Source: Margaritifera margaritifera
Taxonomy: Eukaryota; Mollusca; Bivalvia; Unionida; Margaritiferidae
DNA: 64,000 bases
Assembly: GCA_029931535.1 (NCBI GenBank)
Contig: JAQPZY010001178.1
Location: forward strand, 1,052,501 to 1,116,500
Direction: 5' to 3'
Numbering within the stretch: the stretch's first letter is position 1; every line of letters starts with the position of its first letter. Below are positions 24,311 to 34,597 of this stretch, in pieces. Position numbers and translations under genes: made by a program. The notes below the pieces were generated by a model that had not been told where the DNA came from, did no database searches, and worked only from the letters and a program-made list of their open reading frames with translations.

Positions 24311-24321
24311 CTTGTGAAGAA

Positions 24322-24815
24322 ATGGGGTGCTTTAGAAAGAAGAATTTAAGCAGGCGATTTAATGTCACTGGTGGTCGCCATAATCGCAAATATAGGCAAG
24401 CCACAAAGGAATTGACGCAATGTCAAGAGATGAGAAGGCGGAAGAGTATCGTAGTGCCAAGATTAGGTGTCCACCAAATTAGTTGTTAAAGGGATATTCG
24501 CTGAAGAGAAACTTACCAACATTGTTGTGCGTTGCATTTCAATTCAGAGTAACAGGAAGCTGCACGTGTAGTAAAAATGCTACGTTTCAAATAAAATAGT
24601 ATGTAGACATTTTGGATGGTTACAGAATGATAAATCTAGAGTGTATGAAAGAGCATGGCATTGACATCTCGACTCAATCTGCTTTATGTGAGGGAGCCCG
24701 GAAGATAGTAGAGCATGGTGGCAGTCCTGTAACCTTGCATACTGAAAGTCATAAAAGGGGGCATAGCGTGCATTTTATGGTGTATTTGCCATGGTTGTTG
24801 TACAAAATTAGTTAG
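24322..24815 (+). pseudogene. Tentative Mutator-like transposase N-terminal remnant
   Basis: A 55-codon ORF (24322-24489) starts MGCFRKKNLSRRFNVTGG and is basic. After two stops a second open stretch (24600-24812) reads YVDILDGYRMINLECMKEHG, then STQSALCEGARKIVEHGG and SPVTLHTES. This resembles the conserved N-terminal module of animal Mutator-like transposase proteins (a GYR.I.L..M..H block, a Cys-containing segment, then a glycine and a Cys-x-Cys-x2-Cys ribbon). A ribbon-like LWCICHGCC appears one frame over near 24765, so at least one frameshift is implied. The catalytic DDE region is not present. The family call is from memory of the pattern and is uncertain. Confidence 0.33.
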
Positions 24816-24819
24816 ATGT

Positions 24820-27190
24820 ACAGCATGTTCAGAAAGACATATGAACAGAGATTATTAAAATATTCCAAACTGTTCAGCTTGGGGATCATCATAATGTTTG
24901 CCACTGACATTATTTTCATTATTATTATCACCAAAAGACATGTGTGCCATTGTGTTTCTCGTAAAATGCTGCTTATTGCCAGCACAAGCCTCGATACCTT
25001 TTATTAGGATCTACTTTCCCGATTTTCACGACTGAATAAAATGTATTTTACTTGCAAACAGTATGTGCAGAAAAATAGCTTATGCTCATTTTCTCAATGT
25101 CTCAAAGTTCAAAACAAAATCCACTTCTTGCCACTCAATGGATTATTGATAAGTGTCAGTAAGATATTTGTTTGATTGCATACAAACTCCATATTGATGT
25201 ACACTGCTTCTAAGTCTGTCAACAAAAAGGTATGGAATTTTTGTTTTTGTAAGTTATTCTTTCATAAACTAATTCCTAAATGTTATATGATACTATATTC
25301 AAGGAAATAGGACATCACTATTAGCAAAATTTATTGCAATTTCTTCATAATCATATTAACCTCTCCCACCTACCTATAATGAATTATGCATCACTAATAG
25401 CCCTTAAAACATGCAGCAGTTGCAGCTAGTCTGCCGCAAACAGGACTTTTTGCACTGATCGACCAGGTTACATGTACAGATTATGTAGTCCGTTTCGAGT
25501 CGAAACATCAGTTTGTTGTAATTGATAATTTTTTTATAGTCATCTTCTCGGTATTATTTATGAAAGGAAAATCGATTTTAGATCAAAGTTGAATCGAGGA
25601 CTATATCTTTATCGTCGTTTGTCTTATTTAATCTTAGGAATAGGAGTGGACTTTTTTTTGGACCTGTTTACACTTGTATCATTGCGTATGGTATCTTTAG
25701 TACACATTTTTGATGCTGTGTACTGCTGTAAGTTCGACGTTCTCGACCTGTGTTCTTTGAACTTTGATATGTGTTTAAACACAATTTAAATCCAACATTT
25801 CAAATTCTATATTAATGTGAGGACATTTTCAATGGGTGTTTTGCTGTTTTAAATTTCATCAATTTTAACAATACGCCATTGTGACTTCGACCCTCACAAA
25901 GTATTTTATTTATCTTCTTTAGAGACGAAATAGTTTGTTTGTCTCCTGTTAGGAAAATAAATTGTTTCATCCTATTACATATGGCATGGGGAATATGGAC
26001 ATTTAGAGGGACAGACAGAGAAATAATATCAAGCCAGAATTATCATTTTGATAAATTATAGCGTACCCCCACCCCCACCACCGAATGGTCCTTGCCATAA
26101 TTTTGCTTCTACAAACAGAAGACGTTCTGAGCCTGCAGCCATTTTTTTTTTTGCAATGGATGGAACAAAGTAAGATTATACTTTAGATCTTGCAGACTGT
26201 AGATAGGTTTCTTGGAACTCTAGGAGTTGCCAGGTAGCTTTGGATCTTGAAACGAATAAATAGAGTGGTTAAGCTTTGTACATCGGACGATTAGGCTTCC
26301 TTAACTGATTTCGTTAGATAACAAAAAACAATCCTCATTTCTGAAGATATCAGATGAACCCTAGACACTTAAAATAACGCATATAAACGCAAAACGTAAA
26401 ATACTAGGACTGTATATAGAAATAAAGAAGAAGTATACAATTATGTAATTTGGCTCACATTTATTCATATTAGGGGTTTCTTTAGAGAAACGATATTTAA
26501 ATATGACAGAGTCAAACGTTCTTACCTGTGTCCTTAATGTTCCTATGTTTCTCTACGAACTATGGACCTTCTCCCATGGAATTGGTATAGTAACAGACAC
26601 AACTGATGTGGAGTATAACTTGTATCACTGTTTTCCGAAAATCCAGATCTTATTCATTACTTTCTAAGTGTAAACTTATGCCAGTTTGATTGCAAAGACC
26701 AAAGAAAGCAAGATGTCAGAAAAACGAATCTTGGGTTCATCATCCGTTTGGGGCGCGAAACAAGCGAACGATGACTGTTAGATTACAGCTTGACAAGACG
26801 CGTACTGAATAAATAATAGAAATCTGTGGAATAGTACTTGTTGATAACCAAAGTCTGTATCAAGACAAATGTGGCACAGCAAAATATAGAATTCCTGCCT
26901 GTTTCTAATGCACTGAATAAATAATAAGAGCGCTTGCTCACTCCATTAGGGATGGGGATGTTTGTTCATGAAATCAGACTCTGTAGGCTTTAGTCTGATT
27001 GGTATAGGTAGAGAAGACATTTGACATATAACAGTAGTCTGTTTAGAAATTCTGTATAGTATTCGTCTCACGAGCTATTCATGACTGGTAAGCAAGATAT
27101 CAAAGTATATGTATTGCATTTTTTCTCCAGATTATTGTTAAAAGAAGAGTGCCAAGTCGATCAATGAAAATTGAAGAGGTTCATTTATAA
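24820..27190. other. Unassigned stretch
   Basis: No element, array or gene could be supported. A CCCCCACCCCCACCACC tract lies near 26067-26083, and a minus-strand CAG|GTAAGA donor-like site lies near 26525, but every frame upstream of it is closed. Confidence 0.5.
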
Positions 27191-27192
27191 TT

Positions 27193-27205
27193 CTGGCACA
27201 TATTC
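27193..27205. repeat. Left target-site duplication of SINE
   Basis: CTGGCACATATTC, repeated exactly at 27384-27396. Confidence 0.9.
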
Positions 27206-27383
27206 GGGAGCATCGTTAGCTCAGTTGGTAGAGCGTCTGACTAGTGATCCAAAACAAGGTCGCGGTTTCGATACCAGTCCAGACCAGCCGTCGGCTGCCT
27301 CTGTGTCTCCTGGTGAAAGGCACTCAGCTCCAATTTCCTAGGTATATTGTTATAGCCACTAAAGTGCCGTTACAACCATCAAA
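27206..27383 (+). mobile_element. tRNA-derived SINE, 178 bp, distinct family
   Basis: Starts GGGAGCATCGTTAGCTCAGT. Box A TAGCTCAGTTGG is canonical, and box B GGTTTCGATACC carries one extra T. The anticodon-arm region CTGACTAGTGATC is recognisable. The head differs from the Leu/Ser-like SINEs at 3.4 and 7.8 kb, so this is a separate family. The body contains CTCCTGGTGAAAGGCACTCA and ends in ATCAAA. The exact 13-bp duplication CTGGCACATATTC on both sides fixes the ends. Confidence 0.92.
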
Positions 27384-27399
27384 CTGGCACATATTCAGT

Positions 27400-28080
27400 G
27401 AGCAATTGACTACAGGGGATGCAATCTCCCGTTCAGAGATCTTTGCAGTGTTTGAAGTTTGGATGATTTGCACAACTGAGACATAATTTTGTCAATGCAG
27501 CTTGTATGCTAGATGTACTTACAGCTATTTATCGCAAGAACAGACCTGTAACAATACTGCGATATATAGCATGGTGAATATGCTTTTTGATCGTATCAGA
27601 ACCATATCTTGTGATACGATCGAAAAAAATGAGAGCTCGATATAATAATTTCAAGTATTACAATGTAATTATTTATTGTTTTAAAATTATAGACATTTGA
27701 AATGGAAAAGTTATTGAACTTGCAAACTAATTTGATATTTTCATACTGTATATGGGCAGATCCGTGATTTTTCTAAGTGGGTTCGAGTTTCAAGGGATGG
27801 TTGGTTTTGCTTAAAATGGCAAAATTTTCCTGGTTCTAACTTCTAACTTTGAAATCGTAACACTTTTACTGGAAAAGAGGGGGTGATCAGTCAAGCCCCA
27901 TCTAAATCCGCCGATGATGTATTTTTAAAATGTTGACATATTATATATTAGCTTTCACAATTAAATGTACTGTACATAAATGCAAATGGTCAGATGACAA
28001 ATGGAGTGGGAGAAATAAATTATGATGAAAATGTCTAGTTCATCATATGTTGTTAACGTAAAGTAAGTGCGTAATATGCA
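27400..28080. other. Unassigned stretch
   Basis: AT-rich unique DNA. Only a short inverted pair (TTTTTGATCGTATCAGA/TGTGATACGATCGAAAAA, 27583-27628) was noted. Confidence 0.5.
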
Positions 28081-28081
28081 T

Positions 28082-28141
28082 CATGATACGAATTGTATAG
28101 GAACCTATGTATCATGATATCACGATAATACTATATATTAT

Positions 28142-28214
<73 letters not shown>

Positions 28215-28482
28215 CCGCTGTATCATGATACGTATTGTATAGGAACATCCGTATCATGATACGTCGTGTAATGGAACATCTGTATGACGATTCGTCATTT
28301 ATAGAAATTTTTTGTATCATGATAGATATTGCATGGAAACCTCTGTATAGTGATACGTATTTTATAGGAACGTTTGTATTATGATACGTGTTGTATAGAA
28401 ACATATGTATCATGATACGTATTGTTTAGGAACCTCTTTATCATGATACACATTTTATAGGAACCTCTGTATCATATTACGC
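28082..28482. repeat. About 31-bp degenerate array with a 12-bp palindrome per unit
   Basis: About ten to eleven diverged units of the form GTATCATGATACGTATTGTA followed by TAGGAACCTCT. The core GTATCATGATAC is a perfect 12-bp palindrome, intact in several units. A (TA)n tract (28141-28211) interrupts the array. Confidence 0.85.
28141..28211. repeat. (TA)n microsatellite inside the palindrome array
   Basis: About 34 TA units between array units. Confidence 0.96.
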
Positions 28483-28739
28483 GACTGGTGGCAACATACA
28501 GTTCTACACAAGCGTCCATTGAAATTTATGAAATACGTTTATAAGGTGCCAGAAAAGGGCAACACTTAACGCATGTGTAGGTTGACCAGAAACAGCTGTC
28601 GGTTTTGAATAATCAGCGGAATATTCACGAGGATCTAGTATGCTCAAAAATTTAGTATTGGTGTGCATGCCTTTGTGCTTGCCTGGTCTGGACGAATTAT
28701 TTCGTGCGCATCCTGGATAATTCATGCATGCCACCTTAC

Positions 28740-28772
28740 CTTTTCTCGAGTTGACTTGGATCTGAGGTCCAT
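28740..28772 (-). CDS. Candidate short first coding exon (11 codons)
   Basis: Minus-strand ATG with an in-frame TAG 24 bases upstream, reading MDLRSKSTREK and ending exactly at a strong donor AAG|GTAAGG in phase 0. The exon is too short for any family call and no partner exon was found. The ORF just downstream (28734-28504) would lie in the intron and is treated as chance. Confidence 0.22.
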
Positions 28773-28945
28773 TGACAGGTTATGTTGGCTGAGCTATATA
28801 TTTACTATCTGCGATGTTTTAGTTGTTGCAAGTGCATAAAGCTTTTGTGTTGCCTTTTACTAAATGAACTCAAGCACTTTTCCCTACTCACATTAATTGT
28901 ACATCATTTAAGAAAAACAATTAAATTACTCGTACACGTACATAC

Positions 28946-29120
28946 ATATGTATGTATGTAAGTATGTATGTATGTATGTATGTATGTATGTATGTATGTA
29001 TGTATGTATGTATGTATGTATGTATGTATGTATGTATGTATGTATGTATGTATGTATGTATGTATGCAAGTATGTATGTATGTATGTATGTATGTATGTA
29101 TGTATGTATGTATGTATGTG
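28946..29120. repeat. (TATG)n tetranucleotide array
   Basis: About 43 TATG/TGTA units with a few AAG interruptions. It gives long ORFs of (YVCM)n and (THTYI)n on the two strands that are not genes. Confidence 0.97.
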
Positions 29121-29124
29121 TGTA

Positions 29125-30745
29125 AATGCTTCACTAAATGGAATAGACTTACATGTAGCAAAATCGTGCTTTATGTTTTAATATTAACGACAATGTAAAA
29201 TTCCATTCCACAAGGACGACAGACCAATATCTTATGTTTACTTATTTGCTTGCGTTTCATATTGAAAGAAGAAGAAGTAACAGTAGCGAATGTTGTGACT
29301 TAATAAAAGCTTCGAATCTCAATTTTGAAAATGGGAACTATAGCTTTGGTTAGTTCTACAAGTATGCTGCCCCGCGGTGGAAAGTGGATATCATACGGAC
29401 CATCACGACGGCGGAACATATGCAATAATTTCTCTTTGATACATAATTCCTTTACTCAATAGAGACAATTCAAACTCCAATACAAACAGCATCATTACCA
29501 CTATATAATTGATTTCTTCTCAGATATTACTTTCATTGACGAAAATTCTTGCCAATAACAGGCTCTTATTGCTTGAGGACGGAATCGCGCATGGCGAAGA
29601 CAGTATTTCGGAGAAGAGCGACGGCGGAATTGTCTAATATAGTGAAGTGGGTGATATATGTCTGTGCAATGATGATTTGGCTATAGACAGTTTTTAAAAA
29701 TAGGCATTGAAAGAAACATGGGCGAGTAGACCAATGAGAGATTAATATTCAAAGAAATGAAAGAAATTATTTGATTACTTTGCTCTCCTAGACAAAATGA
29801 GAATTGAGCTTGCGGTTATACAAATTTTTTTAACACCGCATCTGTTTCATTTATTTATTCAGCATTGATTTTGTTGATAAACTGTCAAACATAAATCAAA
29901 TGACAATATTAGTTTGTATGGGCTAGCCTGCACGACAGAAACCACCCCCCCCCCAAAAAAAAGCATTGTTTAGAAACCCAAGGTTTTTTGGCTACAACTT
30001 TGGAGAAATCAGCAACTATACGTGACACCAAAAGACTGTCTCTAAATTGGAACCCGCAGGCATGTAGAAAACCCCCAGATACAAACCTTTGTAAACTTTG
30101 AAAGGGGAGATAATTTCAGATTATCAGCAGAGGGGAGAAGCTAACATGGTTAGACGTAACATAGGAAGATGTTTGTGAAGACCTTTTTTATTTTTCAGAG
30201 TAAAGACGTATTTCTCGAAAAAATTAAGTAGTGGCATGGGTAATTATTGAGACTATTAAAACCTGTAAGTAAAGAATGATGAGATGTGTTTTGTAGGTTA
30301 TCAGGGGTGGGGTGCAGGTGAAGAGAAATAAAGTTTATCGTCAACTGTAACTCTGCTCTTTCTCAACAAAGGCATGGTCATGATTTAAAGTTCAAATAAT
30401 GAGAAGTGTGTGATTAAAAAAAATAGAAAACACAAAAAAATTCATATCTCAAAACAGAAACTAACAATTAGTTTAATATATAATAAGGGAGGGTTATTTT
30501 TACAATAAGGAAAATAACATTACCATACATGAGTGGTACGGTGGAAATAGCAACACTGTTGAACCATACAAAACCATAATACCCCAACCCCTACTACTTT
30601 TAATTAATACCATTTACACCTTAAGATTATGACCTATGTTTCTTAAAGGACTAACTTTAAAGAGAAGTAGCAAGCTATCCTTTGTGGGTATCAAATTTGC
30701 TTACGTTCTGCTATAGTTTAGAGATCGATAAAAATATCAGTAGAG
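29125..30745. other. Unassigned stretch
   Basis: No gene or element could be supported. C- and A-homopolymers lie near 29943-29962. Confidence 0.5.
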
Positions 30746-30883
30746 TTTCATGTAATGTACCTTATTTTATACTTATAAACAGTCCCATTAGTTTAAAGTG
30801 GTTGCTATCGGTCAATATCCACAGGTATTGACTGTAGTTAAGTAAAAATATTCAACGCTTGCCCATATGGTAAACACGTGTTC

Positions 30884-30986
30884 GAGTGGCGTAGCAACAA
30901 ATTCTGACCCTGCCCCCCACCCCCTGTCCCCACGTTCCCCCACACCTGCAGTTGCAGGGGTTCCTTGGGCGGTTGTTACGCCACTG
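30884..30986. mobile_element. 103-bp hAT-like MITE
   Basis: Terminal inverted repeats AGTGGCGTAGCAAC and GTTGTTACGCCACT (one mismatch), with a terminal C of the CAGTGGCG consensus mutated to G on the left. Flanking 8-bp sequences ACGTGTTC (30876-30883) and AAGTGCCC (30987-30994) both resemble the unoccupied site ACGTGCTC at 20556-20563 in module copy A. An 8-bp duplication plus CAGTGG ends are hAT features. The interior is C-rich and non-coding. Confidence 0.85.
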
Positions 30987-31294
30987 AAGTGCCCGCATTC
31001 GATGAACGACTTCTGGCTACGGCTAAAAAATGGCGACGGAAACGTCGAACGATCATAAATATGATGGTCACCAGAGGCCGACAATGACTTTAACTCTTTC
31101 TACCTGACACCAGTGCTGGAGAATCAGTAGATCTAGTTCTCACCCAAAGAAAAATATATATCATCCAAAATTAAATTAAAAAAATCTAGATACATCCAAA
31201 GACTTAAATTGCAAGTAGAAAAAGAAAAGAAAAACTAACTATAATTTATAAATGTATTGAAAATAGACGTCTGGTGATCGCTAGTTGCCGTAGT

Positions 31295-31297
<3 letters not shown>

Positions 31298-31377
<80 letters not shown>
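31298..31377. repeat. (GA)n within module copy B
   Basis: About 40 GA units; the homologous tract in copy A has about 18. Confidence 0.96.
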
Positions 31378-32051
31378 ACTTTTATCCACTCTGAATAGCA
31401 TTGTTATTGTTTTATCCTGAACTAGGAATTTAATGAAACACAAGCGATTCCAGAATGAATATATATCCTGTTTTTTGTTTTTTTTTAGGTATTATCCAAG
31501 ACCGATGGATCACAATACCCTGGCAACAATCATGACGCACACTGCACTTTCAAATATACCCGCCATCATGACAGCTACATTGAGATAATCACAACGATAA
31601 CCTTAGACGGAATTTTTCTGGCTCATCTTTCAAAATGGTATCTTCAGTTTGCATTGATGCATTGCGTTATTTGTTTCCTAATATCAACATTTCGTTGTGT
31701 TTGTTTGACTACATGACATTCTATCCTGTTTAACAAATTTCGTTTCGTTCCCTGCTGAATGAGAATCGCCCTATGTACGCGCGCGTTTCCCATAGCAGTA
31801 AAATAGCGTGTATTAGGTTTCATTAATGTAAAATGTTCAATAAAACGTTGAAATAATTTTTTATTTCAATTGTGTTATTTGTATAATATAACATAATGAT
31901 TAATATGCTTGTTTTTAGGTATATAATAATAAGGTTATTGACTGAGTTTTGAAAAATATTGGGCTTTTGTTCATGTGGCATAGAATGCCCTCGCAAGCTC
32001 AGGCTACCTTCATCACATGACCTCCGGCCCAATATTTTTCAATACACAGTT

Positions 32052-32056
<5 letters not shown>

Positions 32057-32098
<42 letters not shown>
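32057..32098. repeat. (CA)n microsatellite
   Basis: About 21 CA units directly after module copy B. Confidence 0.96.
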
Positions 32099-32099
<1 letters not shown>

Positions 32100-32189
32100 C
32101 CTACAGCAAAAAAGCGTACGCGTAGAACCAGAAACGCCGTCACATAACGCGCTGACAGATCACGTTCTAAGATATTTGCATGTAAATCG

Positions 32190-32270
32190 AGCAAAATGTA
32201 CAGCGTAGACCCTGGTTTACGGGGCGCATTATGCGGCGGTAGATCTGGATCTACGATGTTCACAGTTGGG
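32190..32270. mobile_element. Palindromic MITE-like element, diverged copy
   Basis: CAGCGTAGACCCTGGTTTAC pairs with GGTAGATCTGGATCTACG around GCGCATTATGCG, and the CACAGTTGGG end matches the family at 3919 and 5147. Confidence 0.65.
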
Positions 32271-32282
32271 TGAGTGTTTAGT

Positions 32283-32322
32283 CTCGTTCAAACATAGCCA
32301 CACGAGAGTCTTTTTGAACGAG
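32283..32322. repeat. Short perfect inverted repeat
   Basis: CTCGTTCAAA (32283-32292) and TTTGAACGAG (32313-32322) with a 20-base spacer. It could be a structured site or a remnant. Confidence 0.6.
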
Positions 32323-32577
32323 GCTTGGTGAGTGTTAGGTAAGAAATGAATACGGTAATATTATTAGTCAACATAAGCCGCCATTTTTCTTTCTATCACA
32401 GTTGGCGACGATCAATCTACGACCCAAATACACGCACAGTTCTCGTTTATTATTTTATCAGCATCTTATCGCGAATTGTGTACATTTTCAAGAGTTAAGA
32501 CGTTCAAATTTGACTTTGTTCGTGATTTTATTATTTATTCATCAATGACGCCATTGGCACATTTTGTAAACGGTTTA

Positions 32578-32748
32578 TTGTCATACAGTGGTGTACTGGC
32601 CATTGGGCATACCGGGACAAATCCCGGTGGGCCGCCGCAAAAAAATCCGTTTTTACCGGTGTTTTACTGGTGTGAGCAAAACCCCGGGCCTGTCCCGGCA
32701 GATAAGTCCAGGGCCGAGTTGCTTACCCAGTACACTCCTGTTGTCATA
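32578..32748. mobile_element. 155-bp hAT-like MITE with perfect 8-bp TSD
   Basis: The element proper is 32586-32740, bounded by CAGTGGTGTACTGG and CCAGTACACTCCTG. These are imperfect terminal inverted repeats of the CAGTG type. TTGTCATA is duplicated exactly at 32578-32585 and 32741-32748. The interior holds further inverted segments (ACCGGGACAAATCCCGG; GGGCCTGTCCCGG). The ORF running across it is not a gene. Confidence 0.92.
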
Positions 32749-33189
32749 TAGAGAATACTGTTAAGAAACGCACCCGCAAGGCCGTGTATTTATGTTCTGG
32801 AAAACAGAATACCAAATGAAGAAAAGGGGTATTTTGTCTTCGTGCATTATAAGAAATGGACGAAATAATGTATATAAATGTGCCTTTCTGTTAAAATATC
32901 TGTGGTGAATTTTACAGGTTGAATACAATACCATGCCAGTCTCACAAAAAGGAAAGAGAAAATGGGGGAATAAATAAAGAAATAATAAAATAAACAAATA
33001 AATAACGGAAAAGTACAATATTTCAAGGAAAAGACTCCTAATTACAAGCAACTTGATTCATACAATTTATACGTGCTTGGTGATTCATAGGACACAATAT
33101 GTGTTACAGCATTCTTCGGATGTTAACAATGTGGAGGATTTACCATTTCAGCAAGGTAACAATTTGACCCATTTACACATTTCTGTGTT

Positions 33190-33595
33190 GGTGACCTTGT
33201 TTTGTGGCGACAAGTGTATATTTAAATTCTAAAAACACCCCCAAAATAGACCCGTTCCGGCAAGGAGTGACTATACAATTAGCTCGAATAGGTACAATTA
33301 TTTCGCCATTCAATACATTACAGACTAATATGCAACGCAAGAAAGTATTTCCTTGTGGTACTTATTCCACCTCCTTCTCGTGTTCAAAGCCAGGTGCTAA
33401 TACGTTAATTCTTTTGGACTTGTTGCATTCTGTTCTCACTAGCCATGAATTGGACAGTTCGCTATACAAATGGCATTCCTTCAGGATAATTGCAGCCACC
33501 AGCACATGCTCGGGTGGAGAACCACATGATACAAATGTTAGGCCGCTGGTCATCGGACTGTTACCAACGATATGTTCGTATACAACTTGACTCTA
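33190..33595 (+). pseudogene. Decayed tyrosine recombinase C-terminal domain (Crypton/DIRS-like)
   Basis: Open for 128 codons. It contains KNTPKIDPFRQGVTIQLARI, matching the K.SKTDPFRQG..I.L.RTG block that carries the active-site Lys region in animal tyrosine recombinases, then GTIISPFNTL, and later YKWHSFRIIAATST, matching the G-H-S-F-R-I-G-A-A-T box with the catalytic His and Arg kept. The conserved Gly before His is Trp here and the Gly before AAT is Ile. The tail with the nucleophilic Tyr is not recognisable. Eukaryotic recombinases of this type come from Crypton, Ngaro or DIRS elements; which one is not resolved. No flanking repeats of such an element were found. Confidence 0.68.
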
Positions 33596-33620
33596 TCCGC
33601 ATAGCTCAATGATATCGTTA

Positions 33621-33622
<2 letters not shown>

Positions 33623-33678
<56 letters not shown>
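33623..33678. repeat. (TG)n microsatellite
   Basis: About 28 TG units. Confidence 0.97.
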
Positions 33679-33680
<2 letters not shown>

Positions 33681-33689
33681 CAAAAAATA

Positions 33690-33836
33690 AGTAGGCAAGC
33701 AATCTGTGGAAGCCCCCGGAAGCTCCTGCATTTTAAGCGTTTCAAGGGCATACCTTTAACCATCTAACAGTAAAGAAAACTGACTCCAGGAAACTTTCCG
33801 GTAGTAACGCGCTCATTTTTAGGGCGTTGGAAGAGG

Positions 33837-33837
<1 letters not shown>
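33690..33837. repeat. Copy of a block from the left-end higher-order repeat
   Basis: GCATTTTAAGCGTTTCAAGG, AACCATCTAACAGTAAAGAA and AACTTTCCGGTAGT correspond to GCATTCTAAGCGTTTCTATG, AACCATCTAAGTGTAAAGAA and AACGTTCCGGTTGT at about 2026-2105. It is the only copy of that block seen outside the first 6 kb. Confidence 0.75.

Positions 33838-33870
<33 letters not shown>
33838..33870. repeat. Poly-G run, about 33 G
   Basis: An uninterrupted G homopolymer following GAGGC, 160 bp from a (TG)n tract. Its true length is uncertain, because such tracts are error-prone in sequencing and assembly. Confidence 0.85.
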
Positions 33871-33872
<2 letters not shown>

Positions 33873-34300
33873 CATGTTTCACATTTTCAATTTTTGGTCA
33901 CAACTGACACATTTGTCCGTGCGCCCAAAAACATCCCTACATATATAGGGGTTGGAAGTTAACCTTGTATGAGACCATTCACTATAGTTTTCTAGAGGTG
34001 ATTGTGGTTATCAGGTATTGCCACACTAATTAAAATTCCTTATATATTTTCTTAATTTTTCAAATTTTTTGGACCAAATCCAGTACATTAGTACAGATGA
34101 GCCAAGACTATCTTACTTATGTTAAGCACCAACCTGGACAAAACGTATAGATATCAGCATAGGTTATGTTCCATTTTCTAAAAATAGTTTGCATTGGAAT
34201 GAAATAACGATCGAGTGCAAGTGACCTTTCCGGAACAGGTTGAATCACACCTGTTTGGGTTGTCATCCATCGCAAAAGCCATTCTGAAGTCAATAAACAT

Positions 34301-34306
34301 TTTATT
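34301..34306 (-). terminator. Candidate poly(A) signal
   Basis: AATAAA on the minus strand, 32 bases beyond the TAA of the ORF ending at 34338. Confidence 0.4.
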
Positions 34307-34337
34307 TTTATGCTGAGACTTTAATGCTGTTTTCTAT

Positions 34338-34597
34338 TTAATACATATAAGATTCTTCACTGGTTAGTAAATCTCCAGGAAAAATCAGAGAAAAAATATT
34401 CATGATTTCCTTAGGGACTACAGCGGGATGCAATAAGAGCTCATTGGCCCAATTAGTGTAGTGATACATATTGCTCGAGTGTCTGCGCTCTGATCTAACA
34501 AAAGATGTATACTCGAAGGTTTTTAACAGACACAGAACAAACTGAACCAGCGTCTCATCTTCAAACGATGGTACATTGCCAATTGTCAAAGAGCATA
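34338..34597 (-). CDS. Candidate terminal coding exon, unrecognised protein
   Basis: Minus-strand exon model. A good acceptor (ATTATTTCTAG at 34598, pyrimidine-rich upstream) leads, after two bases of a split codon, into an 85-codon open frame containing ETLVQFVLCLLKTF, HYTNWANELLLHPAVVPKE and IFSLIFPGDLLTSEE. It ends at TAA (34340-34338) with AATAAA 32 bases further on. Composition is protein-like and non-repetitive. It could be the 3' end of the same gene as the exon at 36695-36809, but the phases (that exon ends in phase 0, this one needs one carried base) require at least one exon between. No family is recognised. Confidence 0.42.

Larger units (their letters stand above)
30750..32057. 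repeat. 1.3-kb dispersed module, copy B
   Basis: Direct-orientation homologue of 20430-21625, 10.3 kb away, with scattered substitutions and small indels. It carries an extra 103-bp insertion (30884-30986), a longer (GA)n tract (31298-31377) and a terminal hairpin (31933-31965 with 32026-32057). It ends where a (CA)n tract begins. Confidence 0.88.

Noticed and set aside
26520..26620. Minus-strand exon ending in a perfect CAG|GTAAGA
   Set aside because: All three frames upstream of the donor contain stops, so it is not coding as read; at most a UTR exon.
27206..27280. A functional tRNA gene
   Set aside because: The T-arm has an extra base, the acceptor stem does not pair, and a 13-bp duplication encloses a longer SINE.
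28082..28482. CRISPR-like array
   Set aside because: The spacers are themselves repeated and degenerate, the unit is an ordinary tandem repeat, and the DNA is eukaryotic.
28904..29198. ORFs of (THTYI)n and (YVCM)n
   Set aside because: Translations of the (TATG)n microsatellite.
30812..31084. 90-codon minus-strand ORF with Pro/Gly-rich segment
   Set aside because: It crosses the 103-bp hAT-like insertion and is absent from the homologous module copy at 20.5 kb.
32476..32751. 91-codon plus-strand ORF containing GTNPGGPPQKNP
   Set aside because: Two thirds of it is the 155-bp hAT-like MITE; the stop lies just past the target-site duplication.
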